Notes: generated by a model not told the origin, from the letters alone. Shown: positions 1-13,800, numbered from the stretch's first letter. The stretch: 64,000 nt of DNA from Rhodamnia argentea (GCF_020921035.1 NC_063160.1:23593095-23657094); one strand, 5' to 3'. Made by a program: numbers and translations.

Positions 1-158
1 ATGGCTTCCACACACGTTCCACACAACCTCTTGCGTTTACATCTGTACAGGTAATTCACACATATAAAGCTGACAACTCGTTAACATTTGAGGCATGTCT
101 AAAGAAGAGGAAAAAAAAAAAAGCATGTGCACCCTTGCATGAGTATATGCATGCGTGC

Positions 159-160
<2 letters not shown>

Positions 161-189
<29 letters not shown>
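161..189. repeat. (GA)n microsatellite
   Basis: An uninterrupted GA dinucleotide tract of about 14 units lies downstream of the epimerase gene. The rest of 1-509 is AT-rich 3' flank in which I see no gene. Confidence 0.95.
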
Positions 190-193
<4 letters not shown>

Positions 194-509
194 CGTTGGG
201 GAGGGATGGCTCAATTAATCAAAAGAGTAATGAGTCGATTGCTGAATCCTCCTCTAGATGCACAACATTAGTCGGACAAATATCACAATGCACGGCATGG
301 TAAGGTATGAAAATATCACTAAAAAGATGCGCTCCTCACATGCCAGACAGATCGACATAGAACACGTTTATGTTTCTAAACCCTCTGATAGCATGACCTA
401 GGAAAACGTGGTCAGCTATCACGTGGATGTTTTGGTTTCTCAACAAAGAGACATGGGCACATTTACAGGGCGTGCAGCTTATATAAATCATCTAAAAACA
501 TGCCGATAT

Positions 510-3381
510 TCAGTGAAAGCCACGAAGAACCTTTCGAGGATCTAACTGCCCACTATAATAGCTTGATGAAACAGTAGAAAGTTCTTGACGGCCTTTCCAC
601 TCTTCAAAGGGTTTCAAAACTATCGGTGTTTCAACAGCAGCAGAATCCACACAGAGCATAGTTTTGTACTCCTCATCACTCATGTCAGAAAGTGCCTTTG
701 CCTTTTTGTCCCAAGGATTCCATACCACTGTAAGCATATGGCCGTTACCCAGATGATTAAGGTGAAGAATGAATAGCCACATATAGCAAAGGAGCCACAT
801 AAGTAAACACCAACTTTTGGACACCATTTACCTGCATCCGGCATGCCATCCTTCCGCAGCACAAAGGTTCTCTTCTTCTCATGGTCTATAATAGCAATCT
901 TCGTTGGGGTGCTCAAATAAACTCTGTCCGTCTAAGAATATATAAACCAATAAATCTTCCAAACACATAAAGAGGTTTCGATACTAAACACAAATGTTGA
1001 ATGAGAAAGATCAATCATGAGCAAGTAATAAAACACATGGTAATGAAACACATGTAACATGGGAAGCAAAGCTCAAGAATGAACTTAAATCCTGTAGGCG
1101 TTCTAGTCGGAAAAGCATGAAAAGAGCATAACCTCCCCGTCGAAGGTGATTGCATCAGCCTGCTCTGTGAACCTTTCTCTTTGCATCAAATTATCAAAGT
1201 AATCCAGGGTCTCTAAGCCTTCAACACGTACTTCACTGCAAATTGAACAGCATAATCCAATCCATAAAAATGATTTTCACTTTTAAGTTCTAACAAACAT
1301 GAACCAATGACAGGCTTTAAGGTTTTGATGTTATGATATGAAATACAATTAAAGTTCTAGAAGCTTGATAAAGAAACACAATAGCTCTAGACATTTGTAT
1401 TTTGGCATCAAAGGATTGAGAAAAGTACGATGTGGTTTATCGGAAACGGCATTAAAAGTAACAGGCAAAGGTATAGCTTTTACATGAGAAGGCAAGCAAA
1501 CCTGATGTCCGACACAGAGAGGTAGTTTGTAAGCGCAAACGTAAACGAGAAGGCCTTGCTGTCAGTATTTCTCACACGGGGGATCAAAGTGAGCTTTCCA
1601 GCACTCAGAGAAACGCGAAGTCGGAGCTCAAAGCTGTTGGTGTACAACCAGATAACAATCCAAAAGCTTAGAACCACAGACCTCTAGGAAGGCTTCAAAG
1701 CAACACATCTGACAGGTATATCAAGGTTCGCAAGCATACCTACGGGGCCATGTTTTGAGGTCCTCTTCTGTAGATTTAAGTATCAGATCTACTGAGGACT
1801 GGTTGTCAGCTGAAGGTAGAGGTGAAGGATTGTTATCCAGAGACCACACTCTATTCCTTGCAAATCCATGTTGCTCTAGAGAACCAAGATTTCCAAACTG
1901 AACAAGGAAGCAACAGTCAGTATATAACAATTCCCAAAAGTTAATAATTTGTTCGCTAGGAATGCTCATTTTCCGGATTGTTCACCTGAGGGAAGCAAAC
2001 AGGTATACCTCCCCTAATTGCTTTAGGTGGCTTCAGGATGGCCTAAAAAATATTAAAGAAGTCATTTAGAGAACTGATGCTTCAAGAGAGATCAAATGAA
2101 CTGACTGAAGTGCAAATTTGAGGTGAAAAGCCCCCATTCCTGCACACTAACATCAGGTACAGATTTCTACTCGTGAAATATTGAGGAATGCATACGTGTG
2201 GCAAAAAAAAAAGTAATAAGTTTTCAAAGACATCTGAAAAACTTAAAAAAGATGGTGCTGAAAGTACTGGGTGAGAAAAGAACTATGGGCATGCAAATTC
2301 CCTCTATACATATTCTCCCTTTGATGGCCGACACTATTGGTTTGTCAAGCATTCATGTACTCAAAAGTTATCGCTTTGATATACATATGACAAATCCGTA
2401 AAAAGCTATTCAACAACTTTAGAAGCTTGGCTATCTATCTCCACTACAATGAAGAAGATTCCCTTTTGGCTAGAAAGAAGTTAGCCCTCAATTCAACATT
2501 TCACGTGCTTCCACATCAAAATCATATGTTCATAAATCCATGCATTTACATATATGCACGTATACTACTCTCGTCTGGAACATAGGTGCAAATATGTGAC
2601 ACTAGGTTCACCTTACTGCTCATAAAGAGGAGCTCCTCTCTTCGGTCATTCTTCCAAGAAACAACCTGCCCTCCATAGAGAAGCACCTGAAGTCATGGAT
2701 TTCAATCAGTAGGTGACAGGCAACAACTAACAACAGATTCCTGGAGAATCAAATGGAAAATCATGTCATAGTTTGCAAAATTAGCAAGCTCATTCTTCTA
2801 GTCAAAAGGTCCAAGTCTTCGGGAAGTGGAGACAAAAATCCAACATCAGAAACTCATTATCTGAGAGCCAGATGCTTCAATCAATGCTCAAACATGACAT
2901 AAGCATTTTCAGATCCATCGCTAAAAACTTAGACAACTTTCCAGATTCGACGGAATGCTTCTATAAACATCACATAAACGGTTCATACAGATGTTTCTGG
3001 GAACATCATACAGAACTAACCATGTATTCGGATACTTCATTTCGTACATCCACTTCGGCATTAATTACAGTGAACCAAGCATACCCGAATCATCACAAGC
3101 AAATTCTTTATCGAGAAAGAAATTCCACCGCCCATCTTTCCAAAGATTTAAAAACTTAAACAACAAAAACAGGTAGGGATTTACTCCCACAGCTTTCCAC
3201 ATGAGACTGTCTACATATCATTTCGACCCCTCCAATCAAGCTCATAACAAAAATTCAAAAAGAGAGCGAAAAAAGAAGAGTATTCAGGAACTAATGGACT
3301 AACCTCAGCAGATGAACCAGATGGCTCAGTCAAGAGAACACGGGGCAATCCATCAGAAGCGTGAACCAAATTCAAGGGCAT
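510..3381 (-). CDS. Putative glucose-6-phosphate 1-epimerase (aldose 1-epimerase family), 8 exons
   Basis: The family (EC 5.1.3.15) interconverts alpha- and beta-glucose 6-phosphate in the cytosol or plastid. Coding exons read on the minus strand are 3304-3381, 2612-2686, 1986-2042, 1740-1897, 1502-1633, 1133-1235, 832-931 and 510-727. All junctions are GT-AG and phases join to give 306 aa, close to the usual plant length of about 300. Visible family blocks in order are SSAEVLLYGGQVVSW, the GGIPVCFPQFGNLGSLEQHG segment with FARNRVWSL, LSVSDISEVRVEGLE, DAITFDGETDRVYL and WNPWDKKAKAL. The product ends in LDPRKVLRGFH. I chose the Met beginning MPLNLVH because plant homologues start there. The frame stays open upstream to an ATG at 3438, so a 19-residue N-terminal extension is possible. 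A 5'UTR intron may run from 3726 to about 3460. No signal or transit peptide is evident with the chosen start. Family assignment is from recalled homologues. Confidence 0.93.
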
Positions 3382-3743
3382 CGTCGAGGGTTGTCTTTGC
3401 CCCAGCCTCGCTCTGATTTTGCTCACCAATGGGCTCACTTTCCCTTTGTTCCACTCCAGCTGTCCATCAAAACTTAACAGAAGCTAACCAAACAAACACC
3501 CAACTCCTCATTCACCAAACCCCACCAACAAAAACACAATAAAACAAAGAACCCAAATCTCAAAAAACTCTCCTTTTTGCAAGTAGACGACAGTTCAAGC
3601 CTCAAGATTAAACGAAATGAACGGGCAAAGCGAAAAGAAGAAGAAAGAGAGAGACCCAGAAATGAACAGAACAGACAGTGCTTTGATCAACATGAGATGA
3701 GATGAGACACAGATGAGTGAACTCACATTTTCGTTGCCAAGTG

Positions 3744-3757
3744 TTTATATTATATAG
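3744..3757 (-). promoter_or_regulatory. TATA-like element upstream of the epimerase gene
   Basis: The minus strand reads CTATATAATATAAA here, about 365 bp upstream of the chosen start codon. A consensus donor (GTGAGT) at 3726 lies just downstream, so the transcript may carry a very short first non-coding exon. Position and sequence fit a TATA box; the start site is inferred. Confidence 0.4.
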
Positions 3758-3906
3758 TTTGTCGTTATCCGCTTCGATTTTCGGAGACCCAACCACCTGC
3801 CAACTCCAAGCTCGTCAAAGGTCGATGATATCGCAACACTTGATTGATCTTTATGTATTAACAATACATATACGAACAGGAACGCATCATACACGTCTCA
3901 GCGAGC

Positions 3907-3930
3907 GAGAGAGAGAGAGAGAGAGAGAGA
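3907..3930. repeat. (GA)12 microsatellite
   Basis: A perfect GA tract lies about 150 bp upstream of the TATA-like element of the epimerase gene. GA tracts are common in plant core-promoter neighbourhoods. Confidence 0.95.
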
Positions 3931-6900
3931 CGAATAGAGGGTAATACTTAAAAAACAGAAAAGGGAAATCAAAAGGCAGCTCCGCTTTTGTCATCGGATG
4001 CTCTGGTTCGTAGCGTCTCTTTCAGGCCTTGAGAGGAGCATGCAAATGGCATGGTTACCTTTCCTTTTTCCCCACAAGCAAGAGGATTCCAACCCAATCA
4101 GAGACTAATCAAAAGTACCGGCTTACAGCAACAGGACAATTTTACGCGGGCCTACACGGTTAGTGGCCCTGTTCTAATCGGCTGAAAACAGAGTCTTAAC
4201 TCTTAACATCATAAGGGACACGATCAAGAAAAGCAACTTGCTGAGGTCCTTCGATCGCCATCTTAGCTGTTTCATCCACACGTTGATTGGCTCCTTGCGC
4301 GTATGATTGACTCTGTAATTTGTTAAGATGTCCACATAAGTCGTGTTAAAAAAAGTTTCGAATTGAGAAATTATTACGGTATGGAGTTAATATATTTTAG
4401 TTGGTCCATAATTTATTGATTTAAATTTTTGAGCGAATGTAGATCCAACTACATATATTGATAGGCTCAAACTTTGGCTCATTTTTAGCAATACAGTAAA
4501 AGTATCGGACTTACGTTGGACGCTCTCAATAAATGGTTAAATAGCCGATGGTTGATTGGTTTGGCAGATATCTCAAGGAAGGAATCTAGTGACCATCGCG
4601 GTTTTCGAGCGGTGGGCATTGTTGCGTAGCAACGCGGGGCACGATGGCAGCCTTCATTGTTCAGTCCAGAGAAAGAGACTAAGAATTAAGGTGGAAGAGC
4701 TCACACGTGAGGGAGAGATTATTAAGACGGATGTTACATTTGAGAATTGATGTGGTTTAATATATATTAGTCGACACATAACTCATTGACTTTAAGCTTT
4801 TGAGTAGAGCTATGTTGGCGAGCTCGGATCTAGACTTTCTCTTAGCGATATCTCTGATGAAGATATTAGACTTCTCTTGCGCTCTCCCAACACGATTCCC
4901 CCACCACCTTTATTTAGCAACTCCCTCCACTCGTGCAAAAGTGAATGTCGAGTTTCTGTCCAAGCTCTTCTCATCATGCGAAAGAGCAAAAAAGAACAGC
5001 ATCTAGTTCTATTTCAAGACGGGTCCATTCCCCAGTTAATGGCATTTGCCAGTCACTATGGTCTTCATACGCATATTTAGCGTAACGCCAGCATGATTCC
5101 CACGAACAGTTCCTCCGAATCGTCGCAGCGAAACGAGTCGAGTCTCGTTCCGTAGAACTCCGAGTTCCACACGAACTACTTAAAGCCTCGGCTCGATCGA
5201 GAGGGTTCCAAATTCGAGGACCATTATGAAAAATCAAAGCATATTCTTACTTAACAGGAAAAAAAAAAATATCAGACGGTCCAAAAGCAAGGACGAAGTT
5301 GCTTTAAGCTGGACGCAGGACTAGTGTGGCCACGAAACACCAATAAGAAATGACTGTGGAACTTTCGGCCAACTTCTCTACTTTTGCAAAATTGAATGGT
5401 AACGGAGAAGATGGCAATTTTATTTTTATTTATTTGCAGATAAGCCCAAATTCTCCTCAACATCTTCTCAATCTCGTCCACTATTTAATGATGTCTTTGC
5501 TAGATTCAAGGCTTTCTTTGGTGTGGGGCTGGATTATTCGCGTCCTTATTTAGAGAAAAAAGTAAAAAAAAAAAAAAGGCAAGGAAATCAAACACTCTCG
5601 TCTGAAATCTAATCGTGACATTGAATTTGTCGGAGCATCGTCAATCAAATCGATTCAAAAGTCAACTGCAAATTAATCTAAGCCGTTAAATTTTCCTTTG
5701 GGTCCACTGCAGGGCATAGAATTGAACTGAGTCCAGATAATTGCTATGAAAATGCGAAATCAAAATTTGTCTGAAAAGGGGGCGAATTCCCTTCACACAT
5801 AGTATAATTTCGTTCGGAGAAAAGCACGAATTGCGAAACATTTGGGAGATTCCAAAATGTCAATCTCCAAGGAATAAGCGATTGATGACAAATGTCGTGC
5901 GTTTATTGGCTCTTTCCATCGTGCCTATTTTTCACTTTGAATTTTGTGTTTTTTTTTTTAAATAGGGAAGAGTTGCATTGCATTCTTTAGACGAATTGAA
6001 TTTTGTTTTGACGCGGCGGCCAAACTTAGGTGGCCCGAACCTTCCCCAGTTAGCTCCTGATATCATTTTGTATATATTCCCCCCCCCCTCAACTCCTCCT
6101 CTTTTTTCGTTATTTCTTTCTTATTTCGTTTTTTTAGAATTCTATTATGGCCCAGGATCGAGGTAAAATTCCAATTAAGCGCGCTCATTTCTTTAATTAA
6201 GGGCATAAAGCAGATTTTATTTTAAATAAGAACATGAAATACCTTCATCGTTTCGAAGAAGGATCTGATCAAATATATTTTCATCCTTTTGCACTTTCTT
6301 TTTTTTTTTCCTCTTCCTCCTCATCGATGGCCATGGGCTAGGCGGTCTCACCTAACCCATGACTAGGGCCGGTCTCATCTACGGTCACGAGGGCTCGTCT
6401 CGCCTCGCTTTGCCCAAAGGGCCGCGAGGCCGGCGCTTGCTTGGACACTTCGGGTCTCTCATGAGAACACTTCGAGTTCTTATTTGAAATAAAATCTATT
6501 TCGAATTCTTATTTAAAAATTTTCCCTGAATATACAAAGTTATCCCATTTTCGTTCGTGTCTCCATCTTGTCACCGATGGTTGAAGCAATATAATCCGAC
6601 GTTAATGAAAACAACAAAGTCTATTATTGTGCGACTTTCTCGGTGGATCCTTTTGCCTTGTAATTTAAGGCTTCAACAGCTTTGAAACTAAAAAAATCTA
6701 ATTGATTATCAGAATAATATTTTCGTCATTAAATCTGAAATCTCTCAACAAAAACATGCCCAACACGGCGATTTCTATGTGCTTTCTTTTCTTTTTCTAG
6801 TTGAATATTACATGGCCAGTTAGGATTGCAAAAGGGGTTGCCATCAAATTCACAATGTGGTATCTCAAAAGTGGCAAGCCTCGCATCTGATTTTTTGCTA

Positions 6901-7696
6901 TCAACTTTAAGTTTATTTGAATCTCAATGGCAATTCTTCGTTTGCCTGAAGTCAATAATAATCACGAGGGAACTGTGTCCAGTCGTCTGCTCTTCGCCTT
7001 ACCGAAATCGCTGCTCATCGTTCGTGCAGAATTTCACAAGACAGATGCCTTCATGATCGTCTTGCAATTCCGAAAACCCGACTAATAACTTAAAGCCCAA
7101 GCTTGTTCACTCGCTTCATTTCCCGTTTTGAATTTGATCAAGTAGTCTCCATCCAATATCATTCATTCACCATTCAACTAGCACTAAAGTGTATCCCCAC
7201 ATAAATGACAAAAGAGATGCTGATCAAACACGCGCGCCCTCTTCAGCATTTGTTGTTACAGAGAAGTGCAGGCAAAGGATTAAAAGGGGTTCGCAGCCCA
7301 AAAGATGTCATATTAGCTTTAACAAAGGACTCAGTAAGGAAGAATCTAGCCGGAGCACACGCTGCCCAGCACATATTTACTCCAACACATCACAAAAAAC
7401 GGGAAGCATTCCATAGGGTGTGCACCACTAAGCAGCTCGATTCAATGTCAGAGAAACAAAAAAATGAGATCAAGAACAGTATTAACCTGTGCTTCAATAT
7501 CAGGAACCACAAACGTGCATCTTCTGCTTGATTCTGCGTAAACAAGCAGAACCCGCAGGAATTGGGGGGGCTTACACATATATTTCCTCCCAAACCACAT
7601 AGTTCCAAGTACTTATTTGATGATGCTATCAAAAAGAGAGAAGGCAGGGAACCAATCCATCAATGATTACTAATGACTTACGTGAATCTATTATAC
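3931..7696. other. Intergenic spacer between epimerase and sucrase/ferredoxin-like genes
   Basis: I see no convincing gene on either strand. Open frames are short and mutually overlapping. The segment holds homopolymer runs and one fold-back element at about 6180-6540 (listed separately). The right end (about 7150-7696) should contain the 3'UTR of the minus-strand gene that follows. Confidence 0.6.
6180..6540. repeat. Fold-back element with GC-rich core
   Basis: A GC-rich core at about 6325-6450 is bracketed by AT-rich ends in inverted orientation: AGATTTTATTTTAAATAAGAAC on the left and GTTCTTATTTGAAATAAAATCT-like sequence on the right, each given here only approximately. The architecture matches the element at 35829-36150, which shares the TTATTTGAAAT word. 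This looks like a non-autonomous transposon relic; no target duplication was identified. Confidence 0.45.
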
Positions 7697-10696
7697 TTAG
7701 CTAGACCTCCTATAAAAGCTGTAGGCCACTGCGATAGTTGCCACAGCTCCTACGATAGCGGCAGCGGTGAGAACCTCACTTTGTTCCCACTTTCCCACCC
7801 AGCCGGGACAACTCCCCTTCTGCTTCTTTTCCTCACTTGCGCTACTCTGATCCAAGCTTCCATCTCTGCAACAAGAAAAGCCATTGACTCCCTGGCAACA
7901 TCCAGAGACAGCTTCCTTTTGCTCCTGCACAATGCTTTCTTCATGCTTTCTGCTTTTCTTGTGATCTGTTCCATTTGGAAGTTTCTGTTTATCAGCCTTT
8001 TGACCTTCACCAGCAGATGCTCCCATTTGGCCCCTGCATCCACTCACCATCAATATCTTGTACAGTTGTATTCATTGACACACATAATACCCTTTCGGTG
8101 ACAAATGTGAGTGGAAAATTTATGGTGTACCTCTTAATAGAGTACAGAGAGTGATTGTGAAAAGACTACACGAGTAGGGGACAAAAAGTTTTTACGAATC
8201 AGCTTAATCCTAAGCTTGCAATTATCAGCGACATGAAACAAACAAAGTGGCCCATGTTTGACACAGCAAGAGACATAGACGCAAGGAAGAACTAGAATCT
8301 ACAGCCTGCCACTACAACCCATACACAGTGGCCCACGTTGACACAGCAACAGACAGACGCAAGGAAGTGAACTACCTACATCTTGCCACTCACGACCCAT
8401 ACAATACCATATTCACTGTAATGCTCAAACTCTTATAGTTACAGACAGTAGATTTTTCACAATTATCAGGAAAAGCGAAACTCTCCAGCTCAAAAAGTTG
8501 CAAGACTGACTAGAAGAAGAGTACTAAGAAGCATTTCAAGCAAAGAAGGCAGCACAAGAATAAGCAGGGCATGTTACCCCTAAAAATGTAAGAGGCAAAA
8601 GTTTATCTACAAGAATAAGAGATAAAACTGAAATTCTACTCCACACAAGTGATAATCCTTTCTGTGAAAATATTATAAACTGAGGAAATGAAGTGAACGA
8701 CACAGCCAGACACTTTCTGCTGGTGGCTGCTTTGGCATGCTTGGGTACCTTAATCAATAGGTCAGATGAGATACTTCTACGCATCTATGAACATGACAAG
8801 GCTAATTTCCACTTTCTGTGATTGTGGGAAGATTCTACGCATCAATCAATTCCAATTGGCAAGTGAAGAAAAGCGTTTTTTTTTTGTTTTGGGGGGGTTT
8901 AAGTGAATGACGGCAAGCATTATTATCAGGTAAATTACTATAACTTCCTGCAAAGAACTGTCATTATTGCACTCTCAATCATTCTTTCGAAAAAGAAAAA
9001 ACAGTATACAAACAATAATCAGCTGAACCTGACCGTATGACAGCATCAAACACCAGCAGTAGCAACTACCTTTTGTAAAGAGGACCATTTACAAAGATAA
9101 GACCCAACACAAAACAGTTTGAAGCAAAAATAGCTGCTTGAAGTGATTGACTGCTAAAGACAACCAATGAGTCCTTATAGTTAACATCACTAGCTACAGC
9201 ATTTGATAATTCCTACTAATATTTTTCAGTATTGGTGAGCATAAAGAACAAAATTAACTCTCAAGAAGTTCTATGCACAGAGAGCAAAAGAGCAAACCTC
9301 CAAAGCCTCTCTATCACTTTTCCTTGCCCAATATGCTGCTCAAGAACTTCAGGCACATCATCAGGCGTTACATAGCCATACCTGCAAGCAGATCATAAAG
9401 TCAACTCACGGTGTGCTATTTAAATGAATACTTCGTAGTTTCTACAGCTTGAGAAAGAACTTAAAGAAAGTTTAAACCAGGACTGACCAATGACCCGTGA
9501 TTGTTCCTGCTGAATCTGGAGAGAAGACTATCAAATTCCCAGCATATTTGTGGCCACCTATGTGAGAGCATGGGCTAACAAATACCTGATCCTTCAGTCC
9601 ACGCAACTCAATCTCCTCGTTCAGTTTCTCTATAAGAGGGGGCCCACAAACACCGCACCTCCGATCTCGACTACCATGAGCACAGACAAATACATGGGAA
9701 CCAGTAAATGCCTCTGGCACTCCAGAAGCCCAAGGCTTTCCATTCACCAGCACATCCTCAACAAAGCTGTCCACACCTGATTCAGTCAGACCCCTGTCAT
9801 GAAAACAAAAATATCTTCAGATTGATCAAGAAAAGGAAAGATTGCATGAGGTGATGAGTCACTGCTTCAGTCTTTATAATCGGTGTTAGGGGCCTTTTCT
9901 CCTTTTGGGTGGGGATGCGGGGGTCGTTTGATGGGGATGAAGAACCACGATATAAATCGCTTATTCTTAACAGTAACAACTTCGCAAGTGCAAAAGAAAA
10001 TAAGGAATTATTCAGAAGAATGAACTATTGTGGACACAGACAGGACGAATTCTCAGAGCCCGGTAACCAAAAATGAAATTGCGTAGCATCATCTTCCCGC
10101 ATCTCAGCATGAGATTGAACTTGAAGGGAAGAACTATCCGGGTAAAAGTTTCATAAGAAAAGCCAAATCATATATCAAAGCAAACACTCACTTGTATTTG
10201 ATCATGTCAGGGAAAATCAACACATCCCCATCCGAGCACTCGATCCCACTGCATCCTCCACATATGGTCAGCCTCGTCTACGAAAAAACCACAAGTCAAA
10301 ATGCAAGAAAATCCGAATAGTCAACAAACTTTCCTCACCAGATCCAGACTCCAAACCAGCTCAACAACCTCCAGAACCACGATTTCCACACAACAGAAGT
10401 ACCAACACACGCGTAAGCACAAAACCTCGACCCAAACCCGAACTAACCTTGACGGGGATGTCATTCTTGCGGGCCTTGAGAGCAACCCCGAGCAGCTTGG
10501 GAAGCATCTCCGTGTCGGCGTCCTCGACCTTCGGGGTCCAAGACTCGGGGCCCTTGTAGCAAAGGAAGACGTGGCGGTCGTAAGGGGGGTCGACGGTGTT
10601 GGCGAGGGTGCCCTTGTACATCTCCGCCCGCTGGAAGCCGAACTTCGCTTCGTCGTCGGCAGAGATCACCGACGGGTTGTCGGCGGCGGCGGCCAT
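7697..10696 (-). CDS. Sucrase/ferredoxin-like family protein with C-terminal membrane anchor, 5 exons
   Basis: This is a thioredoxin-fold ferredoxin-like protein (Suc_Fer family, related to yeast Aim32); its biochemical role in plants is unsettled. Exons on the minus strand are 10448-10696, 10192-10277, 9488-9793, 9298-9381 and 7697-8033. All are GT-AG and phase-consistent, giving 353 aa. Cysteine-rich family blocks are visible: ICGGCSGIECSDGDV, then VFVCAHGSRDRRCGVCGPPL and VSPCSHIGGHKYAGN. The last exon encodes a linker with CCQGVNGFSCC and ends in a hydrophobic stretch (VLTAAAIVGAVATIAVAY) followed by SFYRRSS, as expected for a tail-anchored protein. The start MAAAADNP is conservative. The frame is open to an upstream ATG at 10873 that would add 59 Arg/Ser/Leu-rich residues resembling an organelle transit peptide. 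Confidence 0.9.
8246..8403. repeat. Diverged tandem duplication (about 79-bp unit) inside an intron
   Basis: Two adjacent units share GTGGCCCA, TTGACACAGCAA, GACGCAAGGAAG, TGCCACT and ACCCATACA in the same order. They begin at about 8247 and 8326. The duplication lies in the last intron of the sucrase/ferredoxin-like gene. Confidence 0.8.
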
Positions 10697-10873
10697 GGAT
10701 CGGGGTGCGAACGGAGCGAGGGTTCGGAGGAGGCGGCAACGGCGTGTGGTCGCGGGGAAGAGGGAAGGCCTGACGGAGGAGAGAGAGACGCGCTGGAAAT
10801 GGAGAAGACGATGATGATGACGACCTTTGGCAGCGCAAATGAGAGAGCGACTGAGGGGAAAGTGCAATTGCAT

Positions 10874-13800
10874 TTGATTTTGATTTGTTGTTCTTTCATT
10901 TTTTTATATATTTTAAAATTTTTGGATTGAGATGGGCCGGGTCTATTCTCTGGGTCGGGTCTCAGAAGGAAGGTCCGCATGGGAGGGTCGTTGCCGTTGG
11001 GGCACGTGCCTACCCGTCACGACGCACGCGCCCGTTTACATTCTCTCATTTTATTAGATATTGCATTTTGCCATCTATTTGGCTTTTATTATTGGAATAC
11101 CTCAGTAATATTTTATTAGATCGTGAGCATTTCTTTATCTAAATAAAGAGGTTTTTGTTAACGCATTTTTTGAGCCACTTTTAATCAAATCCTTGTTGAA
11201 AATTCATTCTCGTAATATCTCGAAAGATATTATTTTACATAAAAGATCGCACCGAAAATCTTAAAATGCTTTTGTTCAACGTATAATCGGATCTTAGCAT
11301 TTTGTATCTGGTGCAATCAAGTTCTTTATGCAATTGTTCAAGCAAATTTACTAGCATGGTATGCTAGATTATGTCGTTGGGTTTTTAGAAACTTCTAAGC
11401 ATATGTAGTGATAACGCGGAGGAAATCAAACAAAACTGAGTTAGATAGATACATATATATATAGAGAGAGAGAGAGAGAGAGTCAATGCCACATATATTA
11501 GAGAGTATTAAAAAGCACCACATTAAATTCCAGCGTACCACATCGACAAATATGTCCAAGTAATTGTCGAAATGATTTCATCGCATTGAATCTAAAATGT
11601 TTAGGACTTGATCGTATATTGTCGAATGTCTAGGACTTTGCTACAGCTGGCGTTAAATAATCTGGACCTCAATATAGTTTTTCTTATTTTATATTTGGTT
11701 AGATAAGGCGCATCGAAATTCATTTTCGCTTGTTAAAATTTTTTTATTATCTTGAACCGATCCGATCTCAAAGGACACGCACTCTGACGTCTCCATGACT
11801 TGGAAAACTCGAAACTTTTGCGGTATATAAATGTCCATCGAATAGTTGTCCAAATCGTTAAATATATAAAAAAAGGCACCTTTTGGTTTTGCTCAAATTT
11901 GAAAAAATCTTTTAACTTTTGATTCGACCTATATAAAAAAGGTAAAAGAGAAAGGGTGGAAGAGACTTGTTTCGAAGGAGCAAGGGGAGAACGCAGTGAG
12001 GTACGATTTGACCTCCTGGAAGCAAAGATGTAGTTGGCAAATTGGCATGGCAAATGCCCCCTCGTGTTTTTATATATGACGTAACGTGCCGTCGGTCGAT
12101 AATCGACACGAATGCGACGGTAATTTCCACGGGATCAAAAAAGTCTGCATCGCAGAAAAATTACCAGTCAAGGGTTAAAAGGGGCGGCCCCGGCGTGTGT
12201 CCAAATGCTTTGAAAATGGAAAACCGTGCATCTTCTGGAGAAATTATTTAATTCTGACGGTAATAACGACATTTCCGACATAAAAAAAAAATTAAAATTA
12301 TGTCAATCGTGAGACATTTGAAATAAAAATTTTCGCGTGACGTAAAAAAATCCCCAATTTTTGTACTCGTGTGATCTTCCGTCAAGATTCCGTTGGATAA
12401 AATTCAAGCAAAAACGGCATCATTTTTTTTATTTCACCTAATTCACACGGGGCGACGTGTTAACTCGCGTTGCCTTCCGGTGGTCTATGTAGGCAGATCT
12501 ATGAGGGTGCTCATCGATGAAATTTCGACGGAGGGTAAATGCATCACATTAGTATACGTTTCGTAGTCTTGGTATCACAAAAAAATTATGATAAATGTGT
12601 CGTAGAGGACACGATTTGGAATTTTCGACGTTGATTTTCCTACCCTTTTTTTTTTAATGTTGGAAATTTTTTAATCGTGATTTATTTGTTCTTGCGCCCA
12701 AATCATAATTAACACGACACAAAAATTTTCCACTTTCGGGATTCGTCTTTCCTATCATATTAAAATTCCATTCGTTTTGTTTACATCGTCGTTATTTTGC
12801 GTGCACGAGAAGGACCGAAGAAAGCAACTTGCGATGTCAGTCACGCAAAGAAGTCGAAGATTTCAGGTAAGACTTGTTGCCCTGTACGGTCAATGAGGTG
12901 CACTAGCGAACAAAGACGAGATCCTGTGATGTGAGGGAACGGCGTCGCGTGAAGGTTTGTGTCTGAGGAAGGGTCTGGAAATGGGTGTGCGAAGCCTTTG
13001 GTGTATGAGGTGCAGACCCAAATCCGCTGGGTCGGGTTGCATCCGACCCGGCAGATCCAATCGGAGAAGAATAATCAAATCCGGGCTTAATTTGATCATT
13101 TTTCGTAAAATTGATGCCAAAATTAGGTTTTTTTTTTTTTTGGTCCAATGCCAAAATTAGGTTGCCCATAATGTTTCTCATTCAAAACGAGTATTTTCGT
13201 GGATTAAAAGTTTGGGATTTGACAAAAACCCCAAATTTTAATCTTGATCCGAAAATGATTTCTGCATTTTTCAAAGGTGAAATGATCAAATCAATCCAAA
13301 CCAAGGCCACCAATGGATTCGGAAGGATGAAAAATGTAGTTTAGAGGGCCTATATTTTTATGGGTGTGCCCATACAAAATTTAATTTCAAGATTAGCGAA
13401 ACCGGAGACTAAATTGCAAGGGATTTGTGCAATTAAGCCCTTTTGGTTAAAATTGAAGAAATTGGAGGGCAAATTGACACAATTGGATTTCAAGGCTCTA
13501 TATATCAATGTCATGGCTTATTAAGAATGAAAATCGCAAATTAAAAGACTCGAAGAGGAATTTTTATGCTAGATTCGGGTTTACATTTATGAAGAAACAT
13601 AATAACCCGAATCAAATTTTCAAAAATTGAAGTGACCAAAGTGAAGAGGGAATTAAAATAAAAATATCTATTATTTTTGGTATTTTTATGACCACGAATG
13701 GCATTTTTTATGATTTTTTTGGTATTTTATAATTAAATAAATTCGAAAAAATATTAAAAATTAAGAAAAATGTTTTTTTGCTCAAAATTGGTTCCTAAGG

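Noticed and set aside
7189..7531. Plus-strand frames of 75 and 108 codons
   Set aside because: They lie in the presumed 3'UTR of the minus-strand gene, have no family resemblance and overlap a minus-strand frame.
10301..10930. A 209-codon plus-strand open frame, with other frames, across 10301-10980
   Set aside because: It is antisense to exon 1 of the sucrase/ferredoxin-like gene, and its openness follows from the GC-rich composition of that exon.
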